Positions 7,639 to 11,724 of a stretch of DNA of 11,724 nt are shown here, piece after piece (the first letter of the stretch is position 1; each line of letters begins with the position of its first letter). Source of the stretch: Ectocarpus siliculosus (taxonomy: Eukaryota; Sar; Phaeophyceae; Ectocarpales; Ectocarpaceae). Location of the stretch: positions 1-11,724 of the forward strand of contig FN649040.1 of the NCBI GenBank assembly GCA_000310025.1. Reading direction: 5' to 3'. A program made the translations under genes and the position numbers. The notes beneath the pieces were generated by a model. It had not been told where the DNA came from and searched no databases. It saw nothing but the letters and a program-made list of their open reading frames with translations.

Positions 7639-8222
7639 GTAAGTGCTGTCATTGGTTTGTTTCTGTCTTCGTGGCGTACCAGAAAAACCGTGACGGTGTA
7701 AATAATTTCTAATCCTTGACGGGGCAGCTGCGGTGATCGTGTCCTCTCTCTCCAACAGAATTACGGTAGCTTGTGCAGCTTCGTCTGTTCAGTGCGTAGT
7801 TGAGTTTGGACATACAGCAGAGTTGATCGGGCGTCGCACACCAAGTTGTAGAAAATGCGTGGTGTTTTGCGTTGGAATCGGGCGAACAACCTGTCTCGTT
7901 GGCCGTGTGCACCAGTCGCTTCCCGAACGCGTGTGGACAGGCTGATTACTCTTGGTCTGCCTTGGAGAGTGATTACTTTTTCTTTATCGCTGCAGTGATA
8001 CTGCACCCAGTAAACGCACGTTCCCGCCACGTACATCGATCCGTCTGTTCGCAAGATATTGATGCATCTACCTAGGTTTTCGATGGTTCCTTCGTTGAGT
8101 TTAAATATCTCATCCTCTATCTATGTGTACCTGAACGTCCGTTCGAATCGTCGTTTATTCGTTTTCTCGCCGCTCAAAACACAGAATTATTTCGCGCACC
8201 ACTGCAATCTTCGCGTGCCCAG
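7639..8222 (+). other. probable intron, with an alternative exon candidate inside
   Basis: This stretch runs from GTAAGT to the acceptor ATCTTCGCGTGCCCAG ending at 8222. Inside it, 7827-8075 is open in one frame and reads VENAWCFALESGEQPVSLA and on to ADYSWSALESDYFFF. It has weak flanking splice sites (an AAG acceptor ending at 7845; donors GTAAAC or GTACAT). A pyrimidine-rich acceptor, CCTCTCTCTCCAACAG, ends at 7758. An alternatively spliced exon in this interval is possible. Confidence 0.3.
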
Positions 8223-8308
8223 TTGCACAAGGCCGTCGGGCTGCCGTGGTCGAGTTCGTGTTCAAGAAGCCTGCGTACGGACTGATGAGGGTCGTGGCCG
8301 CGGGCTGA
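8223..8308 (+). CDS. unknown protein, exon ending in TGA (part a)
   Basis: Joined in phase 1 to 7345-7638, it encodes AQGRRAAVVEFVFKKPAYGL, then MRVVAAG and TGA at 8306-8308. Nearly every codon from 8243 to 8305 ends in G or C, which is strong coding evidence for this frame. The TGA may be the real end of a protein of roughly 130-156 residues. Alternatively the exon stops earlier, for example ATGAGG|GTCGTG after 8290 in phase 0, and continues into 8625. The donor in that case would be far from consensus. Confidence 0.5.
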
Positions 8309-8624
8309 TGGCGTAAGATACCGAGACTCTCACGTAGTGCGACGTGAGTATGTATATCATGTATTGTAGTGCCCAAGCGGAGGGAGCATGGGTGGGTCCT
8401 GTCGCGCGTTGGGTATCGTACACGAGACAGAGCAGCACGAGCACCAACAGCTAGTTTGCAGCAACCACACCTGGATTGTGCAGTTTTATGGGGGTGGACG
8501 AGAGGTCGTCAGCCTGCGGAGAGGGGAAGCTCATGCGTATCTACGCAAGTGATAATGTGACGTTGCCCCCTATTGAGCAACCTGCTCCCGTCGATCCTCT
8601 CGTCTCGTTTGCTCCCGCACACAG
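8309..8624 (+). other. non-coding stretch before the part-b exons
   Basis: About 315 bases with no coding signal. It contains two donor-like sites (GGC|GTAAGA at about 8312 and CGAC|GTGAGT at about 8343) that do not fit an open frame. It ends in a long pyrimidine-rich acceptor (GATCCTCTCGTCTCGTTTGC, then TCCCGCACACAG) at 8624. This acceptor is the best evidence that 8625 is an internal exon and not a transcription start. Confidence 0.4.
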
Positions 8625-8774
8625 GATATGATGGAGTTTGTCGGCTGTACGCTCGAGCTGCACCTTGAGGCCCACGGTTCGGGAGGCTGGGATGCCCTGG
8701 ACCCGTCCGGCACTTGGAGGATCTGGGGGGGGCATGAGACCCTTGTTCATCTGAGTGCGGCTGGCGTGACCGCG
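8625..8774 (+). CDS. part b, exon 1
   Basis: Fifty codons with strong G/C third-position bias lie between the pyrimidine-rich acceptor at 8624 and the donor ACCGCG|GTAAGC. The encoded stretch includes EFVGCTLELHLEAHGSGGWD and SGTWRIWGGHETLVHLSAAG. Its beta-rich, Trp- and Gly-containing pattern suggests a globular domain, but it is not one I can name. Confidence 0.65.
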
Positions 8775-10443
8775 GTAAGCCTGCCACGAGGTAGGCCTGC
8801 ACAGAGGCTGAGATCCGCTGTTCTCTTGAGCAATTCAGGCGGTCCTAGATTTAACTGCATGGCGAATACCGGGAAACTCGGTGCCGAACCCCCATTTCAG
8901 TAATATTATCACTTTGACGTCATTTTGTACACCAAAACTCGAGGAATGACATCGACCTGACCTTGAGTTTACTTAGCTATCGGCTCGTTCCGTGCCACCT
9001 TGAGTTCCTTTTCGAGAGCTAGCTATGCGTACAATAGAGGGATGGGCGAGGGGAGATGCATGCAACGCTTCGCGACTTCGTGGAAGGCAAACTTACTATG
9101 TTCGCTTCGGTGGCAGTCTTGACTGTATGCTTGGTGCATGGGTTGATAGCGTGCCATCGTGAATCAGGCTAGCGTTCTAGCTCAAAAGTTTCACGATAAA
9201 CTTACGTCTAAGAAATAAAGAACAATTTTCGGCACGTCCACGACGTTGCCCGCCGATATGCATGCACACTGATTTCGCTCGCGTAAGGCGCATCTTGATG
9301 TATATCACGCCTCCATTGACCACGGGGTTGGCGGAATACTCTCCCCTAAAACCTTGAAGAAACTCCTGGCTGTCAAGACACACGAAAAAAACGAAAACGA
9401 GGTGTGTCTTCAAAGCGAACGCTACGGCTGTATGCTTCAGCGCGCTTTGAAACATGTTGTCGGGCGTGGTCCTTTTTTTTGTGTGCTTCTCCAATCTAAG
9501 CAAGCCCTCTCATGCGCACGCCTTGTTCTCCTTATGCGAAACTATACGTCCACACTTTCTCCGGAGCAGCTTGTGTTTTTAGGATCCATGCAGACGATTG
9601 CGCAGCTCTCGCGAGATTCTACGGCACCCCATAAACTAGTCCTTCTAACAATATCATTACACACATCTTACCCCTAACCAATTGTCCCGCCGGCCTTTTC
9701 GTCGTGGCACCTCCTTTTCACTTGCCCGCCGCAAGCCCTCTCAAAACTCAACAGGTTGTTCCAGAACTTCTTCGTACGAGTGACTTGAGAGAACCAGACG
9801 CTGCAGCCCTTCCTCTCGATTTTGACGCGGAGGCGTTTAGCAAGATTGGCATCTCACCCAGTACGCGTGCCCCTACCTGTCCAAGCGAGGTACGTTTTCG
9901 AAATCCAAATGTTGTACGGTGCATGTAAACCTGGGTGCCACTTATCTGTTGGGCATGTCCGGGCTTCGCCTGTGTGGGATTGCTATGCATTTCTGATGAG
10001 AGGTTTCTCGCCGTGCTCGCCACCCCAGAGCATTATTTGGGATTTTTGAATGACAGTCTAGCAAACACTCGCACTATTTCTTCATGGTGTACATATGCAG
10101 CGGTCACATAGTCTATTTTGGGTTTTGTCGTCGCAATCGCTTTCTTCATGTCTATACCCATGCTACCCATGAATACCCTGCAGGCACCCCACCTGGACCC
10201 TCACCCAGTGGTTTCCAATGCCGTCGTTGACCTTACTTTGATCAGCTGCACATCCGCTCACATTCCAATTTTGTCTGTTTCACTATTCGGTTCTCACCAT
10301 CTGATTTCCTCAAACTTGCACATATGCCCGCTTTTGTGGCAGCCCCTTGCACGGGCGGCCGGTTCGGAGATGGCGCGAGCGACGACGACGAATATCTGGA
10401 CCATGGCGCGGTGGCAATGGCTGTCGAGGCGGTCACGCCCTGA
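8625..10443 (+). CDS. unknown protein, three-exon chain with stop (part b)
   Basis: Exons 8625-8774, 9755-9889 and 10246-10443 join with both introns in phase 0, giving 160 residues before TGA at 10441-10443. The 5' end is open: either an upstream exon is spliced at 8625, or translation begins at the ATG pair 8628/8631. The first exon is rich in Trp, Gly and His, the second is acidic with Pro, and the last ends in an acidic, small-residue tail (GASDDDEYLDHGAVAMAV). I see no transmembrane segment, signal peptide or known domain, so no function is offered. It could be the C-terminal part of the gene that contains 7345-8308 or an independent gene. Confidence 0.55.
8775..9754 (+). other. intron in part b, with stem-loop sequences
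   Basis: This 980-nt intron starts with GTAAGC. It has open frames of about 107 codons on each strand (9177-9503 minus, 9354-9677 plus) without codon bias. Two adjacent perfect 9-base inverted repeats occur: AAGACACAC (9375-9383) with GTGTGTCTT (9402-9410), and TTCAAAGCG (9409-9417) with CGCTTTGAA (9443-9451). They could form two stems in RNA but compete for bases 9409-9410. Confidence 0.5.
9755..9889 (+). CDS. part b, exon 2
   Basis: Forty-five codons lie between the acceptor CTCAAAACTCAACAG and the strong donor GCGAG|GTACGT. The exon encodes VVPELLRTSDLREPDAAAL, then PLDFDAEAFSKIGISPS. It is acidic and probably a linker or helical segment. The other two frames are stopped or Arg-rich, so this frame is well supported. 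Intron lengths are 980 nt before it and 356 nt after. Confidence 0.65.
10246..10443 (+). CDS. part b, exon 3, acidic C terminus and stop
   Basis: The acceptor GACCTTACTTTGATCAG ends at 10245; an in-frame stop lies 15 bases upstream, so the exon must begin there. It encodes 65 residues: LHIRSHSNFVCFTIRFSPSD, then FLKLAHMPAFVAAPCTGG and GASDDDEYLDHGAVAMAV, then TGA. The second half has strong G/C third-position bias. A competing acceptor, TTTGTGGCAG (ending at 10342), would give the wrong phase. Confidence 0.6.
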   Translation: MHIRSHSNFVCFTIRFSPSDFLKLAHMPAFVAAPCTGGRFGDGASDDDEYLDHGAVAMAVEAVTP

Positions 10444-10585
10444 TCTCGCTTCGCTGCCGGCATCATCAGGCGCGGGTATTCATGAATTATGTGCTTCGTT
10501 CCTGTTTTAACGCATCATGGGTGATAGGGCAGCGGTGTGATGGTGTAGCTTCGCGTGTTTAAGAAGGTGGTAAGGTACTGCAGGA

Positions 10586-10646
10586 GCAGAGAGACAGCGC
10601 GTGCCGCCGGATTATAGTATTTAATAGAACTTTTGTCTCTTGTAGC
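10586..10646 (+). repeat. weak direct repeat, copy 1
   Basis: This segment contains GCAGAGAGACAGCGCGTGCC, then TATTTAATAGAACTTTTGT. It is similar in order and content to 10893-10966 with small insertions. Confidence 0.4.
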
Positions 10647-10892
10647 TCCGCCATTTATTTTGAATCTTCGGTGAGTCACACACATCAGTGTGTACAAAGA
10701 TGTGATGTATTGATAATCTGTACACGTTCGCAGAATATATCCAAGTTTAGTGCATCATGGTTGGGTTTTTTATTTCCGTACACCCTTTGATAAAAGTCAG
10801 GCGCGGTTGTCGCCTGTAGTTCAGGCAGCCATTGGTGTGGTGGTCTCGTGTGTTGTTTGGCTGATGTCTTAGACGCCATCACACATGCGTAC

Positions 10893-10966
10893 AGCAGAGA
10901 GAGAGACCGCGCGCGCCGCCTGGTGGTATTGTTGTAGTCATATTTAGTGAGACTTTTTGTTGTTCC
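10893..10966 (+). repeat. weak direct repeat, copy 2
   Basis: This segment contains GCAGAGAGAGAGACCGCGCG, then ATATTTAGTGAGACTTTTTG, matching 10586-10646 at an offset of about 307 bases with gaps. Confidence 0.4.
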
Positions 10967-11420
10967 TGTTTTCTTTCTGATGTGGCGCAGCGTGATGGTG
11001 CCCATCATGGACTCTGTGTGTGGGAGCCTGTGACATTCGCGGGGTGAGTCTTGAGCCCAATTTGCTGAGGTCATATCCGTACGTTCATGTCTTTGAAGGA
11101 TTATGTAGGCCCGTCCTCTCTCTACGCCTCCTTGGGTATTTTTCTATGCTCGACTTCGCTCTACGCGAGGGGAGGGAGACAAACGTATGCGCGTTGTTCT
11201 CATGTTGTAGCTCCGTGAGGGGGGCGGGTGAGGAGTACGTGGCGCTTTCGCCTCTGCGTTTTCGTACGATGGACGATTTCAGAGGCCGACATGTGTGACT
11301 TGTCGTTACTCGGCCGCACGATCTGCGATACAACTTGAAAATAAACTTTTTGAGCAACGTCATGCTCGAATTTCCTAGTGAGGGCGTCGGCCCAGAAAAA
11401 AGTTGCTTACCCCACCCTTG

Positions 11421-11724
11421 GGCCAACGTCGCTGTGCGTACGTTGGCAGGGTCTGGGCCTACCTATTATAGTGGTACAGACGCGACGTTGGCATGCCCAT
11501 AACCAAGCCCAAGGTCGCTGTGCCTACGTAGCCATGGTCTAGACCTAGGCCAAGGTTCCTTGTGCCGAATCCTACCCAGTTTCGGACTGTGTCCAGGTTA
11601 CCATTGACGTACGTTGGCAGGGTCTGGAACTAGGGCAAGGTGCCTTTCGTGACGAACCCTGCCGAGGTACTGACCTTGGCCAGGTTACCTAAAGTCGTTA
11701 GTGCCGAACCCTGCCCAGGTACTT
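11421..11724. repeat. diverged tandem array, unit about 43 bp, open at the window end
   Basis: Related units start near 11421, 11464, 11507, 11548, 11591, 11633 and 11678, so spacings are 41-45 bases. Most open with GGCCAAGGT, GGCCAGGTT or close variants. Units two apart are more alike than neighbours: CGTACGTTGGCAGGGTCTGG recurs exactly at 11437 and 11608 (171 bases, four units), CCAGGTTACC at 11593 and 11680 (87 bases), and GTGCCGAATCCTACCCAG has relatives at 11649 and 11701. This points to a higher-order repeat of about 86 bp. The second unit is the most decayed. Confidence 0.75.
11422..11447. repeat. hairpin at the start of the tandem array
   Basis: The arms GCCAACGT (11422-11429) and ACGTTGGC (11440-11447) are perfect complements around a 10-base loop. 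It forms part of the first array unit. Confidence 0.5.

Larger units (their letters stand above)
10444..11420. other. 3' untranslated or intergenic region
   Basis: Nearly 1 kb with no convincing coding sequence. Open frames of 90-130 codons on both strands (10685-11074 and 11085-11426 minus, 11020-11298 plus) lack codon bias and splice partners. The region contains a weak direct repeat (10586-10646 and 10893-10966) and several GA- or GT-rich tracts. The part-b transcript probably ends in its first few hundred bases; I cannot place the polyadenylation site. Confidence 0.4.

Noticed and set aside
8509-8802. 97-codon minus-strand open frame
   Set aside because: It is the antisense of the well-supported exon 8625-8774.
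10118-10510. 130-codon plus-strand open frame over the last exon
   Set aside because: Different frame from the exon chain; its codons are poor where the chosen frame has strong G/C third-position bias.
10685-11074. 129-codon minus-strand open frame
   Set aside because: Overlaps the GA-rich repeat copy, no domain, no codon bias and no splice partners.

Overview
The window looks like nuclear DNA of an intron-rich eukaryote, most probably a brown alga or another stramenopile. Evidence: no long uninterrupted gene; short coding blocks (about 90-300 nt) with G/C-biased third codon positions; these are bounded by GT..AG splice signals with compatible phases; introns run from about 130 to 980 nt; composition is roughly balanced in GC. 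The taxonomic guess rests on gene structure and on the style of the glycosyltransferase (a W-H-I-R-T-S-x-G-E motif, which I associate from memory with brown-algal fucosyltransferase-like proteins). It is an inference, not a database result.

Layout. (1) Positions 1-1015: a possible upstream exon with a short hydrophobic stretch (ending at 142) and an intron-like stretch holding a strong G-quadruplex motif. (2) Positions 1016-4121, plus strand: the best supported gene, a five-exon fucosyltransferase-like glycosyltransferase (exons 1016/1038-1268, 2179-2415, 2547-2764, 3296-3571, 3821-4121) whose splice phases all agree and give about 420 residues from the first in-window ATG. (3) Positions 4122-7344: mostly gene-poor, with a 50-bp diverged direct repeat, an orphan exon-like block ending in a stop at 5445, a possible minus-strand retroelement relic, a 16-bp perfect palindrome and a few exon-like stretches. 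(4) Positions 7345-10443, plus strand: a second exon cluster with no recognised product. It may be one gene or two: 7345-7638 plus 8223-8308 ends at an apparent stop, while 8625-8774, 9755-9889 and 10246-10443 form a clean phase-0 chain ending in an acidic tail and a stop. (5) Positions 10444-11420: non-coding sequence with a weak pair of direct repeats. (6) Positions 11421-11724: a diverged tandem array with a unit of about 43 bp that runs off the window end.

The glycosyltransferase has the features expected of a Golgi luminal enzyme of fucan or glycoprotein synthesis (N-glycosylation sequons, a basic 'WHIRTS' motif, and a C-terminal D-Y-x-F/L-M-D...SSFS nucleotide-sugar-binding-like block). 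Nothing in the sequence ties the downstream exon cluster to the same pathway. I found no rRNA, tRNA, CRISPR array or intact mobile element.
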